Assembly: GCA_910585865.1 (NCBI GenBank)
Contig: CAJUGO010000001.1
Coordinates: 248,001 to 312,000, forward strand
Length of the DNA stretch: 64,000 nt
From: an uncultured Ruminococcus sp.
Lineage (GTDB): Bacteria > Bacillota > Clostridia > Oscillospirales > Acutalibacteraceae
Direction of reading: 5' to 3'
The notes under the pieces are model-generated. The model searched no databases. It was not told the DNA's origin and saw nothing but the letters and a program-made list of their open reading frames with translations. The position numbers were made by a program, and so were the translations under genes. Shown here piece by piece: positions 16,683 to 25,825 of this stretch; within the stretch, counting starts at the first letter, position 1, and every line of letters begins with the position of its first letter.

Positions 16683-18575
16683 TTATTGGTTTGTATCTTC
16701 TGCTAAATCATATGGAATAACATCACCGTATTGAATTGCACCAAGATTGCTGCAATTAGCAAATGTACTTGCGGAATATGTAACCTTATGACTCGGCAAT
16801 ACAACAGATTTAATATCTTTACATCCTTTAAACGCATTCTCAGCTACAGCAGCGACATTGTAAGCTTTATTATCACAAATAATAGTTGCCGGAATAATTA
16901 CATTACCATCATTCGGAATTGAACTGAATCCTGTAACAATAACAAACTCGTTGCTGCCAAAGGTGTATTTTGTACCCAGATATTCTGAACCATTCTTCAT
17001 TATTACATACTTAAGTCCATCAATCTCTGTATAAGGATAGTTCTCGTACACATTTACCTGAATATCATTTACTACTTTATAACCGCGTGTTGCCTTTGCA
17101 GATTTATAGGCAGTGCTCATTGACTTGAGAACATGAATTGTAACCTTATTTGCATTTCCAAACACCTTGCTGCCCACAGACTTAACAATCTTATCCGAGC
17201 AAAGGTTAAAATCAACAATCGATGAACCTGCAAAAGTTGAAGAAGTAAGATAATCAACATTATTCATAGTAACCTTTTTCAAATTACTGCATCCATAGAA
17301 CGCATTATCATAAATATAGGTTACATCAGCCGGCAATGTAAAATCACCATTTACGTTCATTGGCAGATAACGAACAAGTGCTGTCATATCAGATGTATAA
17401 ATTGCATGACCATCTGTAACAAAAGGACTGCTATAAATTTTATCATTTACAGATGTTTTTGCCTGAATTTCTATCTTCTTCAGATTACTGCTGAATGTAT
17501 TAACTTCAAAAGATTTTATACAACCGGGAATTACCGCTTTTTCGACAGTCGTGTTCTCAAAAAGATTGCTTCCCAGAGAAGTAACAAGTAAACCATCTGC
17601 AATTGATGGGATAATAACTGATTTTGCCTTTCCGTTATATCCGGTAAGCTTTACAGTTTTATGTGATGAATCGTTATACTTCCATACCCACTCTGCTTTA
17701 TTTGCAACCGTGGACTTCTGAGATACAGCGGAAGAAGAAGGCTCTGTTTTAGAAGCATCTGATGGCTTAGTAGAATCAGAAGGAGCAACTGTAAAGGCTT
17801 CGTTCTGCTGCTTGCTTGTATTTAAATTATCCTTTTCTTCAGGCGCACCTGACTGAGAAGTGATTATTGATGTCTTAAAGGTAAAACTAAAAGAATTGCT
17901 AACAAACTTATTTGGTAAGTCGTAACAGCAAAAATATAGGGCATAACATGCGTTTTTACCAGCTTTTACTTCACCTGCAAGTAATTTCTTGCTGTCATCA
18001 GCAAAAGTGCTGCCGTTCTTAACTATGTATTCGGCTGTTGGAAGCTCATTACTTTTAATAAAGTTTTTAAAGCCTCCGCTTTCTCCGGCAGATTCCGTTA
18101 TATCAGAAACAAAATATGCAAAATGTTTTTTAGCGTATGTATAGTCTGCTTTATCATTTTTATCAGATGAAATAAAATCGGAAATAAATGTAAGGTATGC
18201 TTTTATATCAATTTCGCCTGTGTTGTCAGCGTAAATATAATAAGCCGATACATCGCCGGAAGACCATCCGTCCAACTTTCTGGTGTTGTCAAAGGAAATG
18301 CTGTCTCCATTTTCAGCAGCCTTATTCTCAACCAGAGTACCGTCTGCAGAATACACACTGATATCAGCAGAATATTCACCCATTGTTATAACAGTATTAA
18401 GGTTTTCAAATGTTGAGCCAAACCAAGCAAAAGTAACTGAAACGCTCGTTAAAAGCACAACCATGCACAACAAAAGTGAAAGCGCTCTGGCGTTTGACCT
18501 AACTGTAGATTTAATTATCTGTTTCTTCATCAGCATGAGGCGCTGTGAAACAATCTTCATTTGTTTCCTCTTCAT
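16683..18575 (-). CDS. SipW-dependent surface protein with BspA-type LRR_5 repeats
   Basis: This exported protein of about 630 residues is made from a gene overlapping the upstream signal peptidase gene by 65 bases. ATG 18575 has AAGGAG seven bases away; 18560 and 18530 are alternatives. A basic N-region precedes the hydrophobic core ALSLLLCMVVLLTSVSV and the camelysin/TasA-like boundary TFAWFGS. Residues of about 50-240 form a beta-rich domain. A Ser/Thr/Pro/Lys linker is followed by leucine-rich-type repeats such as SVIIPSIADGLLVTSLG and NLKKVTMNNVDYLTSS. BspA-like repeats often bind host or glycan ligands. No LPXTG is visible. Confidence 0.82.
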   Translation of the reverse strand: MKRKQMKIVSQRLMLMKKQIIKSTVRSNARALSLLLCMVVLLTSVSVTFAWFGSTFENLNTVITMGEYSADISVYSADGTLVENKAAENGDSISFDNTRKLDGWSSGDVSAYYIYADNTGEIDIKAYLTFISDFISSDKNDKADYTYAKKHFAYFVSDITESAGESGGFKNFIKSNELPTAEYIVKNGSTFADDSKKLLAGEVKAGKNACYALYFCCYDLPNKFVSNSFSFTFKTSIITSQSGAPEEKDNLNTSKQQNEAFTVAPSDSTKPSDASKTEPSSSAVSQKSTVANKAEWVWKYNDSSHKTVKLTGYNGKAKSVIIPSIADGLLVTSLGSNLFENTTVEKAVIPGCIKSFEVNTFSSNLKKIEIQAKTSVNDKIYSSPFVTDGHAIYTSDMTALVRYLPMNVNGDFTLPADVTYIYDNAFYGCSNLKKVTMNNVDYLTSSTFAGSSIVDFNLCSDKIVKSVGSKVFGNANKVTIHVLKSMSTAYKSAKATRGYKVVNDIQVNVYENYPYTEIDGLKYVIMKNGSEYLGTKYTFGSNEFVIVTGFSSIPNDGNVIIPATIICDNKAYNVAAVAENAFKGCKDIKSVVLPSHKVTYSASTFANCSNLGAIQYGDVIPYDLAEDTNQ

Positions 18576-19101
18576 TGTCATTCTCCTTAATGAGCTGTTT
18601 GAGAGCAAAAACTTCATTTATAAATAAAATTGCAAGGACACCTAAAATTATTATAAGCCCCCACGGAGTCATAAAAAAATTATACACAACGCTGAGCACC
18701 GTAAGCTTACACAACATGGTTCCTACAAGGCTGTCAGCTGATATCACGGGGTCAGAAACATCATTAGCTATACCCTGCGTTTGGAGAAAATACCCGCTGT
18801 CTGTTTTATACGGCTCTACTATTACCTCATGAGTAATATGCTTGCCTGCATAATCGCCTGTTTCACCAATATATGTGACAACATCTCCTTTATGCACAGA
18901 AGAAATATCATCAATATTTTTTGAAAGTATTATATCACCAATCATAAGCTCAGGTTCCATACTTTGTGATGATATTCTTAAAATTTGGTAGCCGAATATC
19001 TGCGGTGTTTCGCCTGAAATCTTTGTCAAAAAAAGCAAAATAACCAAAATAAAAGTTATTATTAATATTATACCAGATAAAATGCTTTTTATTTTTCTCA
19101 A
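18511..19101 (-). CDS. SipW-type signal peptidase I (second copy in the locus)
   Basis: This 196-residue Ser/His signal peptidase has an N-terminal helix (about residues 7-28), catalytic Ser in SSQSMEPELMIGDII, and catalytic His in HITHEVI. The box YFLQTQGIANDVSDP and a C-terminal helix complete it. It is closely related in layout to the 15890 copy (the box reads LQTKGVANDQADA there). The start is TTG 19101 with GAAAGG eleven bases upstream. It sits between two likely substrates, 37 bases after one and overlapping the other. Confidence 0.9.
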   Translation of the reverse strand: MRKIKSILSGIILIITFILVILLFLTKISGETPQIFGYQILRISSQSMEPELMIGDIILSKNIDDISSVHKGDVVTYIGETGDYAGKHITHEVIVEPYKTDSGYFLQTQGIANDVSDPVISADSLVGTMLCKLTVLSVVYNFFMTPWGLIIILGVLAILFINEVFALKQLIKENDNEEETNEDCFTAPHADEETDN

Positions 19102-19138
19102 GAGAATTAAAACCTTTCAAAAATATTACAGCTTTTTG

Positions 19139-19711
19139 TTAATTATATACAATATGCATATTTCCAAGCTGAATTTCGCCAGCTGAACTGCTATAAGACG
19201 CACTAAGCTCAATAAACCAGTCTACTGTAATTTCACCATTTCGTTCAATAACTATGTTATCTTCCAGACATATTTGCTGTGAATTAACCGGTTTGTAGGT
19301 TTTTTCGGGAGCTGTAAGTCCGACATTAACATTGCCGTTCATTGCAGTACTGTATTTTAGATTTTCAAGATACACAGAAAGCGAAGAGCCATTACCGGAG
19401 GTTGAAACATCTGTAATAACAGTTCTGAAATAATTAACCGCGCCCGGCTGTGTTGTAAGAGCATGTATATCGGTAAGTTCCTTATCATATGTAATTTCGC
19501 CGTCGTTGTCAGTGCCTATATAAGTTTTTAACTGACATCCCTCACCCGATACATTGCCTGACTGAGAGTATGTAAGCTTTCCTGCTGTACCAACAGAGGC
19601 AAGCGTCGAGCGGTTATACCATGCAAATGTTGCAGCCACGGCAATTATCAGACAAAGAGAAAATACCAATATATGAGATAAGAATCTTAAATTGCCTTTT
19701 GCTTTTTTCAT
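19139..19711 (-). CDS. Small SipW-dependent (TasA/camelysin-like) exported protein
   Basis: This 190-residue protein has a basic start (MKKAKGN) and a hydrophobic core (about 14-30) ending in VAATFAWYNRST, the typical boundary of SipW substrates. The mature part is beta-rich and Ser/Thr/Gly-rich with no Cys pair of note. ATG 19711 is preferred because AAAGGCGGTG lies just upstream; the ATG at 19729 has no ribosome site. It is followed 37 bases later by a signal peptidase gene that may process it. It lacks the W-x-E-G motif seen in most cargo proteins of the locus. Confidence 0.8.
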   Translation of the reverse strand: MKKAKGNLRFLSHILVFSLCLIIAVAATFAWYNRSTLASVGTAGKLTYSQSGNVSGEGCQLKTYIGTDNDGEITYDKELTDIHALTTQPGAVNYFRTVITDVSTSGNGSSLSVYLENLKYSTAMNGNVNVGLTAPEKTYKPVNSQQICLEDNIVIERNGEITVDWFIELSASYSSSAGEIQLGNMHIVYN

Positions 19712-19736
19712 GGTATCACCGCCTTTCATATTTTAT

Positions 19737-22700
19737 TTAATTAGGAGTGGTTCCTGTATATTTACTCCAGGAACCACCTGTGCAACCGCTGTTTATAGTA
19801 TAGAGGTTGTTTGTACCGCTGCGAGTTACACTAAACGTATTCCATATTCCGGAAGATGTCTTACGTCCTATTCTAAAGCTTGTGGTTCCGGAAGGTAAAT
19901 CGTAATACCAGTACTTCTTACCGGAGCTTGTTATAGTCTTTGCCGCAATATAGCTGGTTCCGTTATCTGTACTTACTGCAAGGACTGCGCTGTCGCTTTC
20001 AAACCATGAACAAGCACTTGAATCAAAGTAGACATAATTATTGCTGATTGGGGTGTAAGTTGGCATAAGACCTGTTGGTGAATCTGACTTAAACAAGTAT
20101 GTGCCACCTATATTGCCATATAGACTATCTCCGGACGGATACTGAGAACCTGCATTATTGTTAACAATTACAAAGAATTTTGTACCGGCTGGGTCATCAG
20201 TCTCAAAGGTATACTTATAAAGACCAGTCGCACTGTCGAGTTCCAGCTTATCACCGGGCCAACCGCCTTTTGCAGTATACTGTTTTGTACCTGATTCATT
20301 ATATACATGTAAATAATGCGTAGCATAATTTCTGCTTTCAACATAAATGGTTGTTGATATTTTGCCTGCATTCTTTACAAACTTAGCATAATATTCAGCA
20401 TTTTCTGTAACTGTAACCGTGCAGGATGTATTTGTGCCGGATGAAACCTTCTGATCACTTGAGTTGTAGATTCCATCAAAAGTATAACCTGATTTTGGTG
20501 TTGCTTTTAAGGTTACCTTACTACCTGACAATACCGACTTGCTTGAAGAAGCACCGGATGCAGCTGAATCAATCTGAACCGTACCGCCTGTACTGCTTAC
20601 CACACCATCGGTATTTGCTTTCAGTGTAACAGTATATGTTGTCGAGTCAAACGGTTTGAGATCGCCTGTTGAATCAAATGTAAACAGATATGTACCGCCA
20701 ATTGTACCCTTGCGGCCTTCTAACCCGCTAGCAGGATACTGTGCACCGTTGCCATTATGAATTATAACACGGAACTCTCCTGTCTCAGAAGTAGTAAATG
20801 TTGTCTTGTAATATCCGGTTGCGCTGTCAAGCACAGCTTTTACCTTTTTCTCTCCCCACGCACCATTATATTTTGTTTGGGTTGTTGCACCGTAAGCATA
20901 TACATAATAAGGACTATATGTATTATTCGGCACAATGTAAATGGTTGTAGTTTGAGTATTCGTTGTAAAACGAGCAAAGTATGTCAAATCTGACGTTGCT
21001 GTTACTTTGTAACCGTCAGGCAATGATGTTACTAACTCTCCGCCTGTCTGAGCAGTATAGAATCCATCAAATTTATATCCCTGCTTAACAGCTGCCTTAA
21101 TATTTACATTTGAATTATAATCGGCAACAGTCACTGATGTTGCGCCTGCTGAAGCAGTTCCTGCCTGAACTGTACCGCCGTTTCCGTTAAGTACACCGTC
21201 AGTAACTGATTTAAGTGTTACATTATAGGTCTTTATAAATTTAGCATAATAGAATGTTAACTCCTGAGAACCAATTGTAACAGTCTGCTCAGGGTTAGTA
21301 TAGTCACTTCCAAGCTGTCCTGTACATCCTATATTTGTATACCAGCCAACAAACCTGTAGCCTGCACTTGGAATTGCTTTTATAGTAACTGACATTCCCT
21401 GTTTTTCGGTATAAGTAGTTCCCGCAGTTCCGTTAATTGTAAATGTGCCGCCTGTACCTGAAGGTGCAGTTACTGCCTGTAACCTGATTTCATGTTTAGG
21501 ATTTGCAACAAATTTAGCGTAGTAGCGGGCATTTCCTTTTACTGTTGTGTTTAAGGAATTTAGTTTTGTTCCTGTGCACGCAGAATTAGAATACCAGCCG
21601 TCGAATGTATATCCGGTGTTTGCAATCGGATTACCGTTTATTGCAGTATCTACATAAAACTCTGCAGTATACTGCGCTGTACGTTCAGTTCCGTTAATTC
21701 TGATTTTACCGCCAGTAAATCCATCATCAACCTGAACACCGTCCTCAAATGTTGAAGCACCAAAAGTAACAGTATACTTCGGATCTTCTACGAACTTTGC
21801 ATAATAGCTTTTTCTTGTTTTATTATCAACCGTATATGTAAAAGTATTTTCTGTTTGAACAGGGGTTCCTGTACAATCTGCATTTTCATACCATCCGATA
21901 AACTTATAATGAGTTTTAGCGTCAGCAGTCAAAGTTAATTCGGTAGTACCCTTATCATAATATACAGTTTTTATTGACGATGTTTTTCCTGTTTCTCCAT
22001 TGATGCTTATGGTACCCTTTGTTGTTCCGCTAAGCTGGGTTGTAATACCATCATTTTTAAACACTTTTGTTTCAGCGCTGACTTTAACCTTCGTATCATC
22101 AAAGGTTTCCCAAGTTCCGTCATTGCGGAGAACATAGGTATAGTAACCATTAGCATCCGGCTCGCCTGTTGTATCAAGCTTAAGCTTTGTGCTGCTGTCA
22201 CCAGACGGGTACTGCAAGGCTCCAGCCGTGCCGCCACTCTTGCCATTATTAACTATAAAGTTATAACTGTCGGAAGTGTCGTCTTTCTTTAAATAGTAAT
22301 AATTTGTTTCTATATCTTTGAGCATAGATGTACCAGGCCATGCACCAAATTCATATACTGTTTCTGCATCATTATAAGCATATCCGTGATATGGAGTAAA
22401 GTTATCTGTTCTTGGTTCAACATAAACTTTAGTTTTAAATATTTCCTGTGAAACCTTAAGTTTCATGTCAACATCAATTTCAGAGCCAAGCAGTGCAGAT
22501 TCTGAGTTTTGACCGTCAAGCCAAACAGAGACTTCAACGTTTCCGTTTTGATTAGCTTCATATTTAAAAAGCTTGTTATTATTGCTTGAATTATATACAT
22601 AATCTTTTACTGACTTTACCTGTACATTTTTAGTAGATGTACCGCCAGCATTTGTAACTACTGTGTCGGTTGTTGCATTGTCAGCAGTAGTTAGTACATG

Positions 22701-23246
22701 CTTTTCATCACCGCTTTTAAGCATAATTCTAAAAGCGGAAGTGTCTATATCATTAACAACGCTGCCATTTTTGCGAACTATAAATTTTGGTTTGCCATCA
22801 AATGCAAGATAGCACTTTTTTTCAGTTGTTATATTAAAATTATAATTAATAAATTTCGTTCCTATATCATTAGTATTTGCCGGTCTAAATGCTGAAGCAA
22901 CGCCGTCATTATTGAATTTTGTTGCAAAGAAGAAATTTTCTCCGTCACCGGAAACCGGTGAAAAATACAAGTCTTGCGATGCATTAGTAGTTTTGTCAAA
23001 ATTTTCATTAAGCGAAATTGTATTGTTTGATAAAGGGTCAATTTTCAATCCCTTTTTCACCTGTGTATTTGGCTTTGTCGCCGTCTGAACATCAGTATCG
23101 CTGCCAGTTTGAATGGTAAAAGTATCGCCGCCTTCAATCCAACTGTAAGTAATACCGGCAGCAACGAGCAAAATGACAAGAAGTGCCGTAACTGAAAGTA
23201 TAATTTGCTTTGCATTTGACTTTTTATATCTTTTCCCTTTCAACAT
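19737..23246 (-). CDS. Giant SipW-dependent surface protein with B-repeats and starch-binding-like modules
   Basis: The protein has 1169 residues. The leader core LSVTALLVILLVAAGITYSW is followed by a conserved N-terminal cargo domain with GDGENFFFAT near 100 and VEVSVWLDGQN near 250. Three modules near residues 275-390, 765-880 and 975-1070 share aromatic/Trp/Asn patterns such as KGGWPGDKL and FFVIVNNNAGSQYPSG, resembling CBM26 starch-binding modules. Between them lie about five InlB/Flg_new B-repeats (GYTFDGWYSN, YYAKFV). The last 95 residues are another Trp/Tyr-rich beta domain. The GTG at 23252 lies in the ribosome site, so ATG 23246 was chosen. Confidence 0.85.
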   Translation of the reverse strand: MLKGKRYKKSNAKQIILSVTALLVILLVAAGITYSWIEGGDTFTIQTGSDTDVQTATKPNTQVKKGLKIDPLSNNTISLNENFDKTTNASQDLYFSPVSGDGENFFFATKFNNDGVASAFRPANTNDIGTKFINYNFNITTEKKCYLAFDGKPKFIVRKNGSVVNDIDTSAFRIMLKSGDEKHVLTTADNATTDTVVTNAGGTSTKNVQVKSVKDYVYNSSNNNKLFKYEANQNGNVEVSVWLDGQNSESALLGSEIDVDMKLKVSQEIFKTKVYVEPRTDNFTPYHGYAYNDAETVYEFGAWPGTSMLKDIETNYYYLKKDDTSDSYNFIVNNGKSGGTAGALQYPSGDSSTKLKLDTTGEPDANGYYTYVLRNDGTWETFDDTKVKVSAETKVFKNDGITTQLSGTTKGTISINGETGKTSSIKTVYYDKGTTELTLTADAKTHYKFIGWYENADCTGTPVQTENTFTYTVDNKTRKSYYAKFVEDPKYTVTFGASTFEDGVQVDDGFTGGKIRINGTERTAQYTAEFYVDTAINGNPIANTGYTFDGWYSNSACTGTKLNSLNTTVKGNARYYAKFVANPKHEIRLQAVTAPSGTGGTFTINGTAGTTYTEKQGMSVTIKAIPSAGYRFVGWYTNIGCTGQLGSDYTNPEQTVTIGSQELTFYYAKFIKTYNVTLKSVTDGVLNGNGGTVQAGTASAGATSVTVADYNSNVNIKAAVKQGYKFDGFYTAQTGGELVTSLPDGYKVTATSDLTYFARFTTNTQTTTIYIVPNNTYSPYYVYAYGATTQTKYNGAWGEKKVKAVLDSATGYYKTTFTTSETGEFRVIIHNGNGAQYPASGLEGRKGTIGGTYLFTFDSTGDLKPFDSTTYTVTLKANTDGVVSSTGGTVQIDSAASGASSSKSVLSGSKVTLKATPKSGYTFDGIYNSSDQKVSSGTNTSCTVTVTENAEYYAKFVKNAGKISTTIYVESRNYATHYLHVYNESGTKQYTAKGGWPGDKLELDSATGLYKYTFETDDPAGTKFFVIVNNNAGSQYPSGDSLYGNIGGTYLFKSDSPTGLMPTYTPISNNYVYFDSSACSWFESDSAVLAVSTDNGTSYIAAKTITSSGKKYWYYDLPSGTTSFRIGRKTSSGIWNTFSVTRSGTNNLYTINSGCTGGSWSKYTGTTPN

Positions 23247-23273
23247 TGGCACCCCCTTTAATTTATTGTATTA

Positions 23274-24788
23274 TTAATTAAAAATCAAACTGTTAACTGA
23301 ACCTTGATACAAATACTTACCGTTAGAACTGCTGCTGTTATACCAAACAACAAGTCCGTTAAATAAATATTTCTTTGCATCTGCTCCGTCAAATTCATAC
23401 TGATATCTCGAATCAGTACTTTTATCTTTATTAAACTGAATTCCTGTTAAATTATCTGATTCATATAAATCAATATAGTAGACATTATTGCCCTCATTTT
23501 TGTGAGAATAAGTCATTTTCTTGCCAGGATGAGCACCAGTTGCTGAAGAAGCCTTACCAGCCGCATTCCAAGCATAGCAATAAACATTACCCCAACCTAC
23601 ATTATCCTGGAAATAGACTCTGAATGTTCCTTTTGAATCCTTCCAGTATCCTCCGCACGGAGTCAGACCTGAACCTGAATACACACCAGATTTACCGCAG
23701 ATTGCCACATATGTATGATTTCCGTTTGAATCAGCGGGAATTGTCATTGACGGTACCCACTCATTCCACCAATTATCAATATCAACACAATAACGTCTGA
23801 AAGTAAAGTCCGTAATTGTGTCAGGCACGTATGCAGTCCATGTATGATCTGTGCTGTAATTTGCTGATTTATTCATTGCATAATAACGGTCAGATGTTTT
23901 ATCATAAACATACATCATTGTGGGATATGACTGACCCTGATAATTATCCTTATTAGTAATCCAGTATTCAGGAATAGGATCGTCAACGCCGTGTGTATTA
24001 TCTACAAAATTATATTTCTTTAAATCATCAACTGACGTAGTAAAGTCGATATAAATCTTTAAATCTTGTTCTGCAACAACATCACTGTCAATTTCAGTTC
24101 CCTCAAGCCAGATATTGAGAGTAATATGCTTTGTTTGCTTGGCATCAACAGTAAAAATAGGAGTACTGCTGGCGCCTTTATAATAGTAGTCACCATAACC
24201 CTTTGTTGTCTGTGTGCCTTGTACAGCTTTGCCGCCATCACTTACAGAAATAACCGGTTTGAATGTCACGCCGCTTATACCCGGCATCTGGTTTGGCTTA
24301 AAAACTATCGGTTCAGAACCGTCATTCAATGAAAAAGACATTCTGAGTGCATTGAGAACTTTAGAATTATTGCTGCTTAACAACGTGCCAGAACCAAGAA
24401 AAACCTTAGCGGTTGTGTCGCCTGCCTTTAAGTCAAAATCAACACTTATGTATCTCTTGTTTCTGTCAGCAGCCGTTCCTTCACGAAACGTCATATTTGC
24501 TGTTTGATTTGATTCTGTGTCGAGCATTGGGAAAAAGAAATTTCTTCCGTCCTTGCTCGAAACTTCCTCAAGTTTGCATGGATCAAGAGTGATGTCATTA
24601 GTAATTTCATCTTTATAAAACATTGTAAGATTACTGCTTGATGAAATCGTAATGCCTTCCTCTTCAATTTTACCTCTTTTGCCGCCTTCCATCCAACTGA
24701 AAGTAATACCAACGGCAAGAGCAACTACCTCAACAAGTGCCAAAACAGACAGAGCAAATTTTAACTTTTTACTTTTTCTCTTTTCCAT
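23274..24788 (-). CDS. SipW-dependent surface protein with a C-terminal carbohydrate-binding-like domain
   Basis: The protein has 504 residues. The leader, with core ALSVLALVEVVALAVGI, ends in TFSWMEGGKRG, almost the same boundary as the neighbouring giant protein (TYSWIEGG). An N-terminal cargo domain carries DGRNFFFPML and LNIWLEGTEID. The region near 270-370 is aromatic-rich. The last 110 residues contain FQDNVGWGNVYCYAWN, GAHPGKKM and GIQFNKDKS. This pattern of GW-VY-Y-W then PGKxM then F-N recalls starch/glycan-binding modules (inference). The ribosome site is AAGGAGG. Confidence 0.8.
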   Translation of the reverse strand: MEKRKSKKLKFALSVLALVEVVALAVGITFSWMEGGKRGKIEEEGITISSSSNLTMFYKDEITNDITLDPCKLEEVSSKDGRNFFFPMLDTESNQTANMTFREGTAADRNKRYISVDFDLKAGDTTAKVFLGSGTLLSSNNSKVLNALRMSFSLNDGSEPIVFKPNQMPGISGVTFKPVISVSDGGKAVQGTQTTKGYGDYYYKGASSTPIFTVDAKQTKHITLNIWLEGTEIDSDVVAEQDLKIYIDFTTSVDDLKKYNFVDNTHGVDDPIPEYWITNKDNYQGQSYPTMMYVYDKTSDRYYAMNKSANYSTDHTWTAYVPDTITDFTFRRYCVDIDNWWNEWVPSMTIPADSNGNHTYVAICGKSGVYSGSGLTPCGGYWKDSKGTFRVYFQDNVGWGNVYCYAWNAAGKASSATGAHPGKKMTYSHKNEGNNVYYIDLYESDNLTGIQFNKDKSTDSRYQYEFDGADAKKYLFNGLVVWYNSSSSNGKYLYQGSVNSLIFN

Positions 24789-24824
24789 CTCGGCACCTCC
24801 TTATTAAATATTATCGCATATATT

Positions 24825-25814
24825 TTACTGAATTGCAAACGAATCAAGCATAATTGTAAGATTAAATTTGCCGTTTACGAGTGCACGGCGTGCTTCAGTG
24901 TCACAACCCTCAATCCAAACTCTGAATGTAACAGTATCTTCATAGTATCCGTCGGCATTTTTTGTACCGTCTAGAGTACCTAGTAAGGTTCTGGTATCTG
25001 CCGGCTTTGCACTTTCAGTATTCGGCAAGTTGCCTGCAAATACTTGGCTGTTAGCTAAAGTCGATGATAACGACTTAGCTGTTTTGGTTGTTCCCGAAAC
25101 TTCATAGTAAAAATGTGTATACGGATTATTCCAAGTAAAGTTGGTTGCTGAAACTGTTGAAGCAGTCTTATCAACCTCCATAGCATAAGAAGAACTGCCC
25201 TTTACATTATCCAAATGATATTCAGGATTTGTTATCCAAATAAATTTTCTGTCAGTATCTTTATATGCCGCTACTCTGAGAGCACCTACAATGCAGTCTT
25301 TTGAAAAATCACCATAAGAACTTTTGTTTCCGCAGTCAGCACCTATAACAACTGAAGAAGACGGTTCAGCAAAAGATGCGGAACTAAAATACACGTCAAG
25401 CGGATCTTGTGAACGCATGTGAACTGTAAAATCCAGATAGTCCTCGTTAGCTGCTGCAACTTTCCAAACAGAAGATGTACTAGTATCAGGAAGAGCATAA
25501 TTGTCATGCTGTATTAATGTTGGAATATTAAACTTGCTTCCGTCACCTGTAACCTCGATAAATTTCATATTCTCGAGAACTTTTTTACCGTCAATTGCAA
25601 AATCGTTAAGATTAAGACCCTCGCTCCATGTAGTTCCGTCAAAGGAGAGTTGCAAAGGATTATCCGAATGCACTTCTATATCGTACATTTTCACATGATT
25701 GTCCGCATTAACTGCAAACCATGCATAAACCGCAACAACCATAAGTACGGTTATAAGAACCAGGTTTACAATTATTATCGGTTTTTTGCTTGATTTAGCT
25801 TTAATATTTTTCAA
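24825..25814 (-). CDS. SipW-dependent surface protein, locus-specific family
   Basis: The protein has 329 residues. The leader core IIIVNLVLITVLMVVAV ends in YAWFAVNADNHV, a TasA/camelysin-type boundary. The mature protein has the family landmarks GDGSKFNIPTLI, LDFTVHMRSQDPLDVYF and, near the end, VTFRVWIEGCDTEARRAL. A segment SYGDFSKDCIVGALRVAAY closely matches the next gene upstream (EYGNFSKDYICSAARVAFL), showing recent common ancestry. The start is TTG 25814 with AGGAGG seven bases upstream. The gap to the upstream gene is only 11 bases. Confidence 0.82.
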   Translation of the reverse strand: MKNIKAKSSKKPIIIVNLVLITVLMVVAVYAWFAVNADNHVKMYDIEVHSDNPLQLSFDGTTWSEGLNLNDFAIDGKKVLENMKFIEVTGDGSKFNIPTLIQHDNYALPDTSTSSVWKVAAANEDYLDFTVHMRSQDPLDVYFSSASFAEPSSSVVIGADCGNKSSYGDFSKDCIVGALRVAAYKDTDRKFIWITNPEYHLDNVKGSSSYAMEVDKTASTVSATNFTWNNPYTHFYYEVSGTTKTAKSLSSTLANSQVFAGNLPNTESAKPADTRTLLGTLDGTKNADGYYEDTVTFRVWIEGCDTEARRALVNGKFNLTIMLDSFAIQ

Positions 25815-25825
25815 CCTGATTCCTC

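Noticed and set aside
19737..23246. CRISPR-like or tandem DNA repeat
   Set aside because: The repetition is at protein level (B-repeats and binding-like modules) inside one open reading frame; there are no short identical direct repeats with unique spacers.
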